From the NCBI RefSeq assembly GCF_016859285.1, contig NC_053402.1, positions 1,564,510-1,628,509 on the forward strand: 64,000 bases of DNA, given 5' to 3'. The position numbers and the translations under genes were made by a program. Positions 1 to 12,661 of this stretch are shown in pieces (position 1 is the stretch's first letter; the number at the start of each line of letters is the position of its first letter). The DNA comes from Xiphias gladius (taxonomy: Eukaryota; Chordata; Actinopteri; Istiophoriformes; Xiphiidae). The notes beneath the pieces were generated by a model that saw only the letters and a list, made by a program, of their open reading frames with translations, was not told the origin of the DNA and did no database searches.

Positions 1-178
1 CTAGTTAAAAGGATCATTTGAAGCATAAACATGGCCTCTTGGGTAGACGTTACACATAGACAGAAATGTACACACTGTGGTCAGTAATTGCCCTTTTAAC
101 AAAGCATTATCACAGGTAAAAGTATTTGTGGAAGGAACTATGGCGTGCTGGCTTCTAAACACACCTACACTGCCCTTC

Positions 179-182
<4 letters not shown>

Positions 183-243
<61 letters not shown>
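183..243. repeat. (CA)n microsatellite
   Basis: An almost perfect CA dinucleotide run of about 30 units. Open frames across it encode only alternating Thr-His or Val-Cys and are artefacts. Confidence 0.97.
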
Positions 244-246
<3 letters not shown>

Positions 247-1479
247 GCAGTTAGCTCCTGTGTTTGCTCAGCGAATAGACTATGGTTGAGAGCTAATCTC
301 TGACATGTTTGTACTGCTATTATTGACTGTGTGTAATTCAGGGAAGGAGAGAGACAGGGACAGAGAGATTAAACTGGATGAATGGATGGTTGTTTGGAAA
401 AAAAAAAAGGAGGATATATAAAGCATAATAAATCTATTTTTCTTATTTTTATCCAGTATGTTTGCAGGGAGCTCAATACAGGAAAAGATGACTGAGACAG
501 AGAGAGAGAGAGATGGAAGGGTCAAAAATAATTATGACACATTTCTATATTTCTCAAGAGTAGGGTAAAGGTAAAAGTAGAAAGTAACTGATGTCAAGTA
601 CATATCATTCTTATGCATGTGTGTGTGTGTGTGTGCGTGCCAGAGAAGCAGAAAACACGAGAGGGAGCGAGAAGAAAGAGAAGACCTGGCTAGCTTGCAT
701 TATGTTTTATGGAGAAAAATTACATTTCTGTAAAGGGGCCTACTGCGGTTTGCATATTTTAGCCCATTAACTACAAACTATGCCTTTTGCCCTTCTACAT
801 TTGCCAAGTATACCGGAATATTTTAAACTAATTTCTTTCCTTCCACAAAGCTGTTAGTTTCACTTCAAACAAATACGGCATTAAAATCAAATTGGAAAGG
901 GCTTTAAACTTGCTTATAATCCAGCACAGTGAACAAATCATTCCCCCTTTTGTCCCCCAAAGCTTCCTGCGAGCTCAGACTGATACGATTAGATCTCCCG
1001 CTTTCCAGTGGATGCCGATACCTGATTGCATTTTTCCTTTACTACTGGAACAGTGTTGTTTTACATATGTCGGCTTTTACACATCTACCCTCTGTGAAGA
1101 TCTAAGCTTTATATTATTATTATTATTACAGAGGAGTGAGTAAGAGAGACGATTACATATGGCTGAACAAATATGGGGCGGCGTTTTGATTTGAATATTA
1201 ATATCCTCCGTCTTAGTTGTGTGTGGCTGATATGAGATTTCCTCGATTGTTCACTCTGATATACGATGCCAACCCCTATAGCAGGCGTCTATTCACTTCC
1301 AGTCTCACTGGCTAGGAGATGGCAACTTCAGCTTCAGCTGTTCGACGTATTCCACGGCACACAGATGGAAGACTGTTGGTTTGTCTTCACCTGCAGTTTC
1401 ACCCAAGAAGACGTCTAAATGCTAACACCCCCATCTGATTAAACAGGACAACACAAAAGGACAAAGAGTCTACACTCAT

Positions 1480-1690
1480 GTTAGTAGCTCTGTGAGGCTT
1501 TGAGCTAAATGTGTCAGTCTGTTAACACGCTCAAAGAACAATGCTGATGTTTAGCATGTTCAGCATGCGACCATTTGCTGATTATCGCTAAACACACACA
1601 GCACAGCTGAGGCTGATGGGAACGTCACTGGTTTTACAGAAATGTTACCGGCTCATCACCAGCCACAGTAACTCTGCAAGTAATCACTGA
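1480..1690 (-). repeat. Dispersed 'GCTAGCATGCTAAC' type fish repeat, fragment
   Basis: This stretch is rich in TTAGCATG and GCATGC words and contains GAGGCTGATGGGAACGTCA. Read on the minus strand it aligns with 56085-56260, where CATCAGCCTCAGCT is followed by GTGTTTAGCGA and the same AGCATG words. It is therefore a second, inverted and older copy of one interspersed family. The family type (SINE or non-autonomous DNA element) cannot be decided here. Confidence 0.55.
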
Positions 1691-2389
1691 AGCTGCTACA
1701 TGTAAGGTAGTAGCATGAAGGAACCTGTGGTTTTTGGACATTTAACAAGTGGTGAAGAAAACACACACACACACACGATAAGGGCACAAGTGGTTTTCAA
1801 AAATTTCCAATGTGGATTTAATATGTTTCTTTACTTGAGTGTACTTGAGACCTGCAGTAAATGCAATAACAACTAATAAAAGCATTTTCTAACTAGATGT
1901 TAATAGAAAAATCTAAATTTAGCACATGTCTTGGATGCAATTATTTACCACAAATGTTTGTTTGGCTCTGATTATTCTGAAAACAAAATGTGCACAACCC
2001 TTTACATTTGAAGCGAATACAGCAAAGGTAAATGGAAGTAAGACCACAACACATTTTTCTTCCTTAGGGACTAAAACTGTTTAAGTGAGTCTCTGGGCAC
2101 AAGGTATCCGAGATGTAACCATCAACATGGTTCAGTTCTGGATCAGAGCTTCTGATAGCCATCCTGGCAATTTTCTATTGTGAAAGCTCGTTTAGCCCAG
2201 TGGGTCCAACAGCTACGACTTCATTCCTCATTTGTCTTTTTGTCATTAGATCCGGTACTATGTGTGTTGTACATCTAACAGGTCTCATCTTCACGTTCTC
2301 ACACATGCTGTTTCTCTTACACTGGAATCATTGATACTGACGGTGAGGTCAGAAAATGTTAGGTTGTGATGTCAGTGACAAAAAAAAAA

Positions 2390-2780
2390 AAAATCAGTGG
2401 CCTGTATAAATAAATTAACTAGTGTTTCTGGCTTAAAAATGAATTTTGTCAAATCTGACATCTTTCCATTGAAAACCAGTAATTTATCAGGTTGCTGTGG
2501 GATCCCAAATGAAGAAAAAGTTGACATATTTAGGATCATATGTAAGAATGTCAAACAATTATTTCAATTTTATTTGGAACCTCTTACTGAAAACAAGTTT
2601 TCTTGGTACGTGAGAAATATTTCTCTTTTTGGTAAGGTACTATTATCAAAAACAGAAGGTATCTCTAGGTTAATATGTATCTTGAAGGAAATAAAAAAAC
2701 TCATTAAAAAAAATAAGTTGTTCAAGGCAGGAAAGAACAAGGTGGTCTTGAGGTTTTGGATGATAATACTTTGAAAAGCC
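2390..2780 (+). mobile_element. LINE reverse-transcriptase fragment (L1/Tx1-like), decayed
   Basis: A frame starting near 2397 reads SGLKMNFVKSDIFPLK, then after a gap YVRNISLFGKVLLSKTEGISRL. This is the order found just after the catalytic region of L1/Tx1-type reverse transcriptases (SGLK.N..KSE.FPL, then W..R.LSLYGRVLL.K...LS.L). The catalytic YxDD part is missing, both ends fade into AT-rich sequence, and the frame ends at 2774. It is a dead 3' fragment. Assignment to the LINE class is fairly sure, to the clade less so. Confidence 0.55.
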
Positions 2781-3009
2781 TAATAGGTGTTAAGATTAAG
2801 CAGTTTATAAATTTGTAAATAAAAAAATAAGTAAAAAATCTCCAGTGTCTGGAAATTATTCTGTTTTAGCATTGGCACTGATTTTTTTTGGACGAAATTT
2901 TCACAGGCAAGCTCTTTTAGCCTGGACCTTAGTATGGAAACACAGTTTCAGTCCACACAGATACTGAGAAGAACAAGAATAAAACGTACAAAAACAAATC
3001 GGTTTTATC

Positions 3010-3480
3010 GCTTGTGGTCACAACCGAGGGCAGCAGAGGCAGGCAGGGAGGACCCAAATGCAGGCACAGAGTGAGCAGGCAGGAACAGTCAAGTGACTCA
3101 ATAGCGAGAGCTCAAACTAACAGGCAAGAATGCAGGTAAGCAGGCAGGTAAACAGGAGAGCACATGAACTGGAGCAAAACAGGAGGGAAGAGAACACCAA
3201 AATCCAGAAATTCGCAGGAGCGACAAAGACACAAACCAACCAAGACTGTGAGCAGAGAGCAGGTATATATAGTACAGTCAGTTGCTAATTGCAGATGACA
3301 AACAGGTGAAGTGGGTGTGGGAGTCAGGGCTGGGGGATCGACAGAGTGAGAACAGGTGTGCAGATGGGCTGGTAAGGTCAGGGGACTGCACTGGAGGGAA
3401 ACAAGGCAGGAGGGAACGGCAGGAACAACAGAGCCCAGGGATGAATCGGGACAGAAAGTTGAGGCTACTTATCAAACTAA
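3010..3480. repeat. GGCAGG/CAGGTGTG-rich interspersed repeat, copy 1
   Basis: The segment has the layout 'ACCCAAATGCAGGCA', repeated GCAGGCAGGTA words, GCAGGTATATATAGTA, then AACAGGTGTG and a GGAGGGAA purine tract. The stretch at 4240-4770 has the same order of words (AACCCAAGCACAG, GGCAGGCAGGCTC, AACAGGTGTG, ACAGGGAGGGAGG). It is most likely an old copy of a dispersed fish repeat. I could not define its ends or class. Confidence 0.5.
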
Positions 3481-4239
3481 AACAATAGGTTTTCATCACT
3501 TTTTAAGGATTTGTAATCTCACAGAGACACACAGCTCCTACGTGAAACTTTTTTAATGACTTTTCTATGACTCTTGTTAAACCACTTTGTTTTAAATAAA
3601 GAACGTTGAAAAAAAGGTGTAAAGTCAGGCTGGTGACGTGCTATAGCTGAGGATGTGGATGTGTACCGCAGGATATGTGATGATGCTGGAGCTTCATGGG
3701 TATCACGGGACTCATTCAGCAAAAGGATTTTTGGTGTGCATGACTGGTCACTTCCTGTACACCAAAACAATCTCACACTAAATTTCCCACCAGGGATTAT
3801 TCCAATTAAATGGGGGCGATCATAAGGACAGGACCCCTCTCCTCTCTCTGCTACCGCTGTGTTTGCTGTCTACTTACTCTCACGCAGACAGCAGAGCTTC
3901 TCCGCTACAATGCTCAATCACGTTGTTTTGTAAGGTTTATCCTATCATATTCTGGTAACATTGAAAGAGCGTGTAGGCTAGATGGAGTTTGCTGTGCTAG
4001 AGACAGAGAGAAGAAGAGAAAGTAGAACAAAAGTGTGGAAGAATATCGGGGTTTGTTGGGAGAGTCGGCTACTGGATCCACATTCTCATCCCACCTCACA
4101 GCATCAGAGGGAAAGGTGGAGCAGAGGGGGATGGGAAAGGAAGGTCTCGTTGTTGTTATGGTTTTTTCTTCCAACATTTCTCCTTACTTGCTTTCTGGTC
4201 TTTTAATAACTGGCCCTTTGCTAAATCCCTAACAACTGT

Positions 4240-4770
4240 AATGAGGCACGGCAGGTGAGTTTTGGATCTTTCAGGTTTGTCACAAGTACTGGTGAAGGCA
4301 ACAGGAAGGAGAACCCAAGCACAGACTCGCTGGTGGGTAGGCAGGTACAGCGATATGACTTTATTCAACAATAAGGCGATAGGAAAAGCTTATAGGCCGG
4401 CAGGCAGGCTCAAGCAACAGGAGCAAAGACGTGTATCAGGAATCAGGCCGAGACTCGGGAGCAGATAACCAGACACAAGTCCAGTAAGAACACGAGGAAC
4501 TTGACAATCCGGCAAGGAGCCGATGGACATGGCTGGATTAGGTACTGGCTGGGATAATGAGGAAACTGGGAACAGGTGTGTTATTGGGCGTGGAAGATCA
4601 GGTGATTGAGAATAGGAGACAGGTGAGCAGGGGGAGCTGCGAGTCAGGTGACTGGGACAGGGAGGGAGGTCTGAGGACATCTGATGGGCAGATGGACAGT
4701 GGCAGGAGACAGAGCAGAAGGACCAAAATAAACTGGGCTGAGACAGGAATCGAAATGAAGTTGTTGAAGC
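4240..4770. repeat. GGCAGG/CAGGTGTG-rich interspersed repeat, copy 2
   Basis: It shares word order and composition with 3010-3480, in the same orientation and about 1.2 kb away. Open frames on both strands here are by-products of the CAGG-rich composition. Confidence 0.5.
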
Positions 4771-6857
4771 AGTGTGCATGGGGCTCTAGGAAGAGCGATA
4801 CTTGGCGCCTGCAGATTTGTGGAGGGTGCTGTCTTTTTATTTCAGCCTTTTAAAACCAAAAGAGCAAAAGTGTGGGGAATGTGCTGCAAACGTTAGCATG
4901 CGCGGCTAACTAACTTATTTCCCTACAGCAGTAACCCAGCGTTACTTCCAAAGTAAGAGGAGAACGTCATTAACCATACACAATAGTTTGTTCACGACAA
5001 CACATTCACCGTGTGGGCTAGTATTTTCCCACTGTAGCGGCTCTGTCCTCTTCTCATTATCCGAGACAATGTCAAATTGGCCAAAATCGGGACACTGTCT
5101 CGTCCCGTGGGCTTTGAGGGTGAGTGCCCATCCTTTCTCGCGTAACGTTAAAAGTGAAATATACTGTTTGCAGATACTGACGATGAAGCATAACTCCAGC
5201 CTCTTTCTTGGTTTTCCAAGTGTTTAAGCAAAGTAGCTAAACATGGTTATGTTAGAATGAAATAAAAGTCTGACTTATAGTACTAGCTCTACACTGCAAT
5301 ACAAGAACAATGCATTTTCTTCCTCCTCCTGTCTTCTACGTGGATCATCAACTGGTGCGGGTGTTGACTTTTTTCCTGAGACATGCAGCTTTACGCCCAG
5401 TGATGTGCATATGTGTGCATGGGTGTGTTTGTGTGTGTGTTTCATCGTGGCAAAATGTGGTCCTGGAGACACCTAGTGTAGCAGGAACTACCACAGAGGT
5501 GGTTCTGAGGACTCTGGCAGGTGTCTGTCTGTCTGTGGACAGATTTTATCACCAGGATATCGTCACTACTGTGTAAGGTACAGTCACCCAACTTTACAGG
5601 TGTGTAGTTGAGATCAAAATGAAGGTGGAGTTTGAAGATGGGTGTGATCTGGCCCATGAGTAGTCAGTTTTAATTAATGGACCTACTATCCATTTCCTCA
5701 TCTGTTTTTAAAATATTTACTTTAGTGATTAAAGTGCTTGCAGTAATGCCGCTACTGAAAATATTATTACATTTAAGTAGTTAAACTGAAAACTCTTTAC
5801 TAATCCACTTGACACACCAGGAAAAAGACTTTGTGATTTTCTAGAGGAAACCATATTTTAACTTAAGGTAAAAAAAATCAAATTGTGCTACAGTATTATT
5901 TCTTAGTAATAAAGTAAGATCACAATGCCACATCAGATGATTTGAATAATTAATGAAGTTACTGCTGCTGCCACATGCGGAACAGATATTTGATAAAGTC
6001 AAAGCCTACGTTCTATATTTGTTTGGTCAGTGTGAGAGTGTCTGAAGGAAGATGGGTCTGAATTTGAAGGCTGAATGCAGAGCTGTTTCTTGCCATACGC
6101 GGACTACTCCCGCGTGTAGGGCCCTGAGACCACCAGGGGGCCTCGTTGCGTCAAATTTTTTGTTATTTTTTTTCTCTTCCAAAGAAAACAGACACAACAA
6201 CTGACGTCCCGTTGAACTGAGGTTTTTCTTTTAAAATCGCGGAGTGGATTTCTTCTTTCAATGTTTACTGCTACAGATAACACTTCAGTCGACAGGAACT
6301 TTGTTCAAACCTCACCTCTCCTGACTGTAAAGTGTGGTTGTGACCGGTTTCCTCCTTGGTCCTAGCGCTGCTCAAGTAACTTCCTCTGGGGGACACAGAT
6401 ACGGCCGGAAAAAGGTGAACTGAAATAAATTGAAATCAAGTAATAAAGAATAAAATAACGCAGGTAATGTTGTGGTTAAGTTAAGTTAAGATTTCAGTGA
6501 CAAAGCGGAAAAGTCACACGGCTGGATATTTCTCAATTTATAATTCTCAAAATAAAATGAAAAAGTATTATTTTTCTGGCCAAGTGTCAAAAATGCAAAA
6601 ACACATAAGACAAAGAAATGCAGCAAATCCGAAAATTAGAATGATTGACTAATTGTTTTAGCTATAATTATTATTCTGTAAATATCACTACAGTCAAAAT
6701 AAAGCTAGTGCCCTTTGCAAACTGTATCCCTGATATTGATGTGTAGAAGAAGAAACCCACAATTGTGACCATGTTGTGGTCGTAAGAAAGCCACTCAGAT
6801 TCAGTGCAGTAGGGTGGTACGGCATCGCCGACATTATCGATCCACAAGGTCATTGTT

Positions 6858-7062
6858 CTGGAGCTTTCAATCACATCACATGATCTTCCTCAGCAGATGA
6901 AATTGCCCAGTGCATTTAAATCTTTTTTAAATTAGCTGTACAATTAAAAGAAGTTCATGACAACATTGGCAATAAGGAACATTTTAACATCTACATTTCT
7001 ATGACAATGGGGCAAACTCCATCTGCTGGGGAAGCTCCTGTGATATGATTGAAAGCTCCAGG
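6858..7062. mobile_element. Palindromic MITE-like element, copy 1
   Basis: The left arm (6858-6900) begins CTGGAGCTTTCAATCACATC and runs on to CTTCCTCAGCAGATG. The right arm (7019-7062) is nearly its reverse complement, ending GATTGAAAGCTCCAG. About 120 bases of AT-rich sequence lie between the arms. There is no coding capacity. Related hairpins lie at 53018-53131 and 54543-54634. The arrangement fits a non-autonomous inverted-repeat DNA element; no known family is assigned. Confidence 0.65.
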
Positions 7063-8779
7063 ACAGCTACTGAGTGGACTCTGTGTTGACAGTTTTTGTC
7101 ATCTGCTGTCTCCAAGGTGGAGAATGAAGTTTGGATCTCAGTCGTAGACTCAGATGTAGTGAAGTGAGGATCAACACTGGCAGGTACCTTGTTTTTTTCT
7201 TATGACTTGGGTCAACGACAATGTTGTCTGTCTGTGTCTGATATCGATCGCCTGATCAGCAGAATAGATCCGGCTGAAGGGGCAGCGCTGTGCCATCATT
7301 GCCACCACTGAGGTGCCCTAGAAGCAAAGCACTTAACCCCCACCTGCTTTGTCAAATAGCCAAAAGCTCAGACTGTGGTTGTTTTAACATTTAATTATGG
7401 CCTGATTAACCCGAGTAGTACAATATATCATTGTCGTAACGATGTTATGACAATGAAGTTATGTTTCTAAACAGTTTTCCATTTTAATTTCAATTCTGCC
7501 CTCCATGTGGTTGTACAGGGCAGCTGGTGTGAAACAGGTACAGGGGGAAGGGGACAAACAAGCGCCCAGAAAGCTAGAGACGGCCCTAGCGGAAGGCCAC
7601 ATAGCTGATGTCCCCCGCTTGACATCCAAACCGAAGGGCTTGGGGCGAATTTAACCGTGGCCCCCGGAGACCCAGGACCCCAGGGGTATAAAGTGTTTAC
7701 TCTGAAAGGGACCAAAGTCAAATGATGTTCCAGTGGATTATATCACCAGATGCAGTACGAGCGTCGATCAGCTACACATCACAGATTCGATTTTAAAAAA
7801 GTAAACTTCACGTATTACATGGCGGCACAAGATCTGGCCACGAAGCCCCTGTAGGTCTGCAACCAAGGCAAAAACAATCACACACGCTCCTGCAGCAAAA
7901 CACTGATGTCATTATGTCAAAGGGAACAGTCACATAGAGGAAGGGGAGATTGGAGGAGGATGGATAGAAACAATGTGATGTGTAGAACCATATACTAGTA
8001 CACGTGTCTGTGCGTCAAAGCTTTGGAGTGTTGAGACACTGCGTCATCACACTTTCTTACTGAGACTGACACTCTAACTATTTCCAGTGAGATGCCTCCA
8101 TGTCTGCCTCTCTGTCTGTCAGCCTCACCCTAGCTGTAGAAAGACAGAAGCTCCGCCTAGTGGCCGGATCTAGTTTTTGGTGTACTTAATTATCTGAGAC
8201 AAATTCATTTGTCTGGAAATAAAAGTAACCTCTGTCTAATTGTATGACATCTTCATATCTTTTGATTGTTTTTTGTATACAGCGGCAAATGCCTCCACTT
8301 ATCAGTCTAATCCAATTAAAATGACACTCATTTTCTCCCAAAGGACACAGAGTCCGGCGGGTCGTAAAAACGACTCATATTTGCACCCCGCCGCAGCGGT
8401 GCTCTGCAAATGTGAACGAATGCAGATGGAACAGCAAAAAGCACCATCCCCTTTGTTTGGTCTGGACAGGTAAAGTGATGCTTCAGCCTCTTCCAATGAC
8501 AGGGAGGTCATAGGTCAAGATGCTGCCAGAGGTAGAGGGACCGACAGTCTTGCTCTACAGGACAAATTCAGCTGCGGTGGGTGGGTATTGTCCAGTACTG
8601 TGGCTTCTCCGCAGGCAGCAGATGGAAATCCACAGTAAACCTTTTCTTTTTTCTTTCTTCTCTTCTCTTTTTTTTTTTTTTTATCTGCACTGATGCAGCT
8701 ATTGAGTGTGATGGCCCAAAATGTCATCTGTTACCTCAATCCAAAACACAGGACTTACTGCGTGACTTACCGCATTAGT

Positions 8780-8946
8780 AATGTCTCAATCATCATCACC
8801 ATCTGACGCATCCGGCCTCTTCGCCCACCCTTTTCCTTCACACAGACACACACACGCACAGCGCACACACACTCTCTCCTACGGTGTAACCCCTCCTTTC
8901 TCCGGTGCTGCTAAACTATATAAATCACCTCTGTCGGAGTTTGGAA
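8780..8946 (+). promoter_or_regulatory. pyya: pyya core promoter
   Basis: A TATATAAA box lies at 8917-8924, about 25-30 bases before the likely transcription start near 8947. A CRE-like TGACGCA lies at 8804-8810, followed by a pyrimidine-rich, CA-containing stretch. The next 130 bases make a good 5' UTR exon ending in a consensus donor. The TATA box and the following exon are seen; use as the pyya promoter is inferred from position, because NPY-family genes usually have a TATA promoter and a non-coding first exon. Confidence 0.65.
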
Positions 8947-9078
8947 CCAAGGTGCAGCGCAAAAACCCGCAGAGTAGCAGCTGACAGAAGAGGAGAGGAG
9001 AGAAAAACACACCTCTGCCGCTGTGAAAAACCACCTGTAGCTCCGACTTCTACCTGTTGCCTCCAAAGTCTTCTCAAA
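8947..9078 (+). other. pyya: pyya 5' UTR exon 1 (non-coding)
   Basis: This stretch lies directly after a TATA box and ends at CTCAAA followed by GTAAGTC, a near-perfect donor at 9079. It carries no ATG-initiated frame of note. NPY/PYY genes of vertebrates typically have a non-coding first exon and an acceptor placed at or just before the start codon, as found at 12441. The exact 5' end is an estimate. Confidence 0.6.
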
Positions 9079-10142
9079 GTAAGTCTTCACGGCTTTCACT
9101 GTTATTCCTTTACATGTTAGCAACCAGTTTCCAGTATTTTCTTTCCCACTGGGATGACGCAGGCACATTTTTTTTCCAGTACGAATCAGGATTGACTCGC
9201 ACACATCCATATAAAGGGTGATTTGCTTCAGTCAAGTCCTACGTAGAAGTTAGATTGCATTTATTCCAACACTTTTACACTGTTTCACAGAGACTTCCAT
9301 GCAGACCGACTAATATAGGACAATTTTTAACTTCTTTCTGCAAAACTTTCTGAATAAAAGCCGCGAGCTACTGTTCCATATCACATTCCTGATGGCACAG
9401 GATGTCAAAATGTTTCTTTACCCTGTGCCTTTTTTTCTGCAACTTTTGCACCCTGTCCTTTGAAATTACGTCGCCTTTGACTCCAACATGCTCACATTTC
9501 TGCAGTCAGATTAATGGTCAGCAGAGGCATGAACTGAGGACGCTCTCCGGTGTCCCCTCCTAAACAGCAGGAGACTAAATGACTTGTTCAATGCTTTGAT
9601 AAATGATACAGCTTTAAGAGGTAAGGTGCTATAAAGCAGATTCTGTTTGGAGCGAATAACGCAATTTTTCAAAACTTCATGTGAACGGAAATTTGGCTTT
9701 GAGCTCAGTCTCGGCAGCTGCACGAAACCAGTTATTATCCTGGTTTCTGTTGTAAAAGTCCAGTGTTATCTTGTCCGGTTCATAGCTCTGAGGTCGTGTT
9801 TGTTCATTCGTTTTTACCTGAAGTAACATCACCTTCATGAGGTCATGCTGGGAGTGCGTTCAGCAGCACGGACTGATTTTAACCACAGATTTGAACCACT
9901 TGCAAACCGCAGTTAGCAAGTCTTGATAGTTGCTTCTTTACGTTCAATACTTGCATTTCATCATCACAGCCACATACAGTAGTTGAGGTGCTCTTTTTGA
10001 GAGTGATTTCCAGCGAGGGAAGCAGTAGAAGAAACCTTAGTTAAATCTCAAGCATGACATGCAGCAGTCCGTTCAATCCGTGAACCCGGAATAGCTCGGT
10101 TATATATTAGAACGTTATTGTAAGGCCACCTTAGAGGAGATA

Positions 10143-11436
10143 CACTGGCAAGAAAGAATAAGCAAATCCTTTGGAATCAACTGCATTTGTGTATAATTTT
10201 TTTTTACAATATGGTCAGATCTTCATCGAAGTTAGAATCTATTCAAACTAATGACACACAAATCATTTTATTGCTCTTGTCCATACTGAATACGTCATTC
10301 AAACAGTCAGCGTAGGTTGGAGAAAATGTGCGAACCCCTCTCAGCTAATGACATCAACTAAAGCTAACTGGCGTCAGGAGTTATCAAAGCTGGAGTCCAG
10401 TCAATGAGACCAGACTGGAGGTGTGGGTTGGAGCTACTTTCACTAACAAAAACACTCAAACATTTTGAGTTTCCTATTCACAAGAAGCATCTGCTGACGT
10501 GACCCATGCCTCGCTAAAAAGATCTCAGAAGACTTAGGATCAAGAATAGCTGATTTGCATTAAGATGCAAAGGGCTACAGAGTCATCTCAGAGAGTTCAG
10601 ATATTGATCAGTCCATAGTCAGAACAAATGTCTATTAATGGAGATGATTTAGTTCTGTGGACACACCAATAAAGGCAAAACGCAGAGGGATCAAAGAGGT
10701 AAAAAGAGTCAGCTAAAGGCTTAAAGGAACCATTGGAGCCAGTGAGGAAGCTGCTGCTCTTTATGATAAAAAAAACACTCCACGTCTGCCAAAGAGCACC
10801 TTGACACTCCAAAATGCTACTTGGAAAATCTTTCGTGGGCCGATGAAGCTAAGTCTGGACTGTCTGGGAAGCGCTTCGTAGGGTGTAAAAAGGGCACTGC
10901 AAACCTACATGAAAACATCACCCAGTGAAACAGTGAAGTACGGTGGAGGAAGCATTGCGGTTTAGGACTCCTCTGCTTCCTCCGGGCCAGGACAGCTCAC
11001 CCTCATTGAGGGGAAAATAAACTCCCAAAGTTTATCAACTGCTGTTGAATGAGCTCAGAGAGTCGTCACAGCAGAGACTATAGCTGAGCTGAAGCAGCTC
11101 TGTGGGAAGAAGGGTCCAAAGTTCCTCCTGAACGTTGTGCAGGTCTGATCCGCAGCTACCGGAAGAGCTGGTTCGAGGTTACTGCTGCCAAAGGAGGTTT
11201 AACCAGGTAATAAATCCAAAGGTTCACTTACTTTTTCCACCAGCAATGTGAACATTTAGTAAGTGTGTTCAGTAAAGACACAAAAGGTTATAATGTTTTG
11301 TGAGTTATTCGCTAAAAACACATTATGGTTGTCTATACTTGTGACTTAGGTGAAGATCATATCGCATTTTATTACCAGTTAATGCAGAAAAACCAGGTCT
11401 TTCCAAAGGGGTCACAAACTTTTTCTTGCTATTATG
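10143..11436. mobile_element. Degenerate Tc1-like transposon in pyya intron 1
   Basis: The left terminus CACTGGCAAGAAAGAATAAG..CCTTTGGAA is an imperfect inverted copy of the right terminus TTCCAAAGG..CACAAACTTTTTCTTGC. Between them are translated remnants of a Tc1 transposase with many stops and frameshifts, e.g. a stretch reading ENLSWADEAKSG near 10820-10860. The 3' part (CCAAAGGTTCACTTACTTTTTCCACC near 11216) is characteristic of a common fish Tc1 family. It is inactive. It lies wholly inside the intron between the 5' UTR exon and the pyya coding start. Confidence 0.75.
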
Positions 11437-12440
11437 GAAGGGACCTGACTTAGCAGCAAATCAGTGAAGTTTAACTGTTGCTAATTATAACTTGACTTTA
11501 TCTTTGAAGGTAAAACTAGAAGGAGGAAACAAATCTACTGCTTATTCATTATTTCATGACACAAAGCAGCTGTGTCTTTTAAGTTATTCCAAGGCAAAAA
11601 AAAAAAAAATGTAGACAAAAGAAAAAGTTGTTATGACAAATTATTGGAAAACAGTATTAGTTATTGATAGAGGTTAATCTGGTTTTATGAACTGCAGGCT
11701 TTTATAATCCACTGTAAAGTTTGCAAACTATTACTAGTAGTAGTAGTAGCAGTAAGAGTATTAATAATAATGATAATAATAGCTTTAAAGGTTACATAAA
11801 ATACAAGATATTACTGCCTCATAATACACTAGAAAAGAAATCAAGCTGCTGCGACAGAATACCAAGTATTATTAAGGCATCTTACATTTGCAGCATATTA
11901 TCAAAAATGATGTCCATTTCATAAAAACCATCAAACCCAACCCAGAATTAGTGTCCTCCACCGGAGTCAATCCATTTTCGTCTTCCCGGGAACTAAACAA
12001 CATTCTGCCAGATGAGCCTGACAATATGTCAATCTATAGCCTGAAGGGTTTTTTTCTTTAAATGATGAATATTGACCAGTTTAGCTGCTTCACACACCTC
12101 GATTTACTGGTCAGCCAACTTGGAGCAGACATTTCCCAGGAAAACAAATCGCACTTTTTTTCGTCAAACGTGGAGTCCACCAAACTTTTTGTTTTTAGAG
12201 AAGAGAGAGGAAATGTCTTTACTTATAAATATACAAGAAAATATATTCATTATTTCATCATTTTGACAATAATACAAGGGAAAATGAGACTTTGGATTTC
12301 TTATAAAGTAAAACTTCTGGTTGACTGATTTGGTAATTGTAGTGTGCCAAACTGGTCATCCCAATTTTTGAATGAGAGTTCATCTAAACTTCTGGACCCA
12401 TAGCATCCATAACGCCCCACGTCTTGCTGCCCCGTCTCAG

Positions 12441-12629
12441 ATGGCCATGATGCTGAAGCCATGGACAGTGCTGGTTGCCGTAGCACTGTGTGTGCTGGTG
12501 TGTCTGGGAACACTGGCGGACGCCTACCCCCCCAAACCTGAGAACCCCGGTGAGGACGCCCCACCCGAAGAGCTGGCCAAGTACTACACTGCCCTGAGAC
12601 ACTACATCAATCTGATCACAAGGCAGAGG

Positions 12630-12661
<32 letters not shown>

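Larger units (their letters stand above)
1..8779. other. Intergenic region upstream of pyya
   Basis: I see no convincing gene in this stretch. It holds the separately listed CA array, LINE fragment, GGCAGG-rich repeats and palindromic MITE. Between them are short low-complexity tracts, such as GA-rich sequence near 340-520 and a GT run near 616-636. Open frames here are short, carry no recognisable domain and lack paired splice sites. Around 6100-6170 and 7480-7700 there are GC-richer patches that resemble fragments of dispersed fish repeats. Around 5040-5110 a CpG-containing stretch ends in a good GTGAGT donor-like site at 5119, but no following exon was found. Confidence 0.6.
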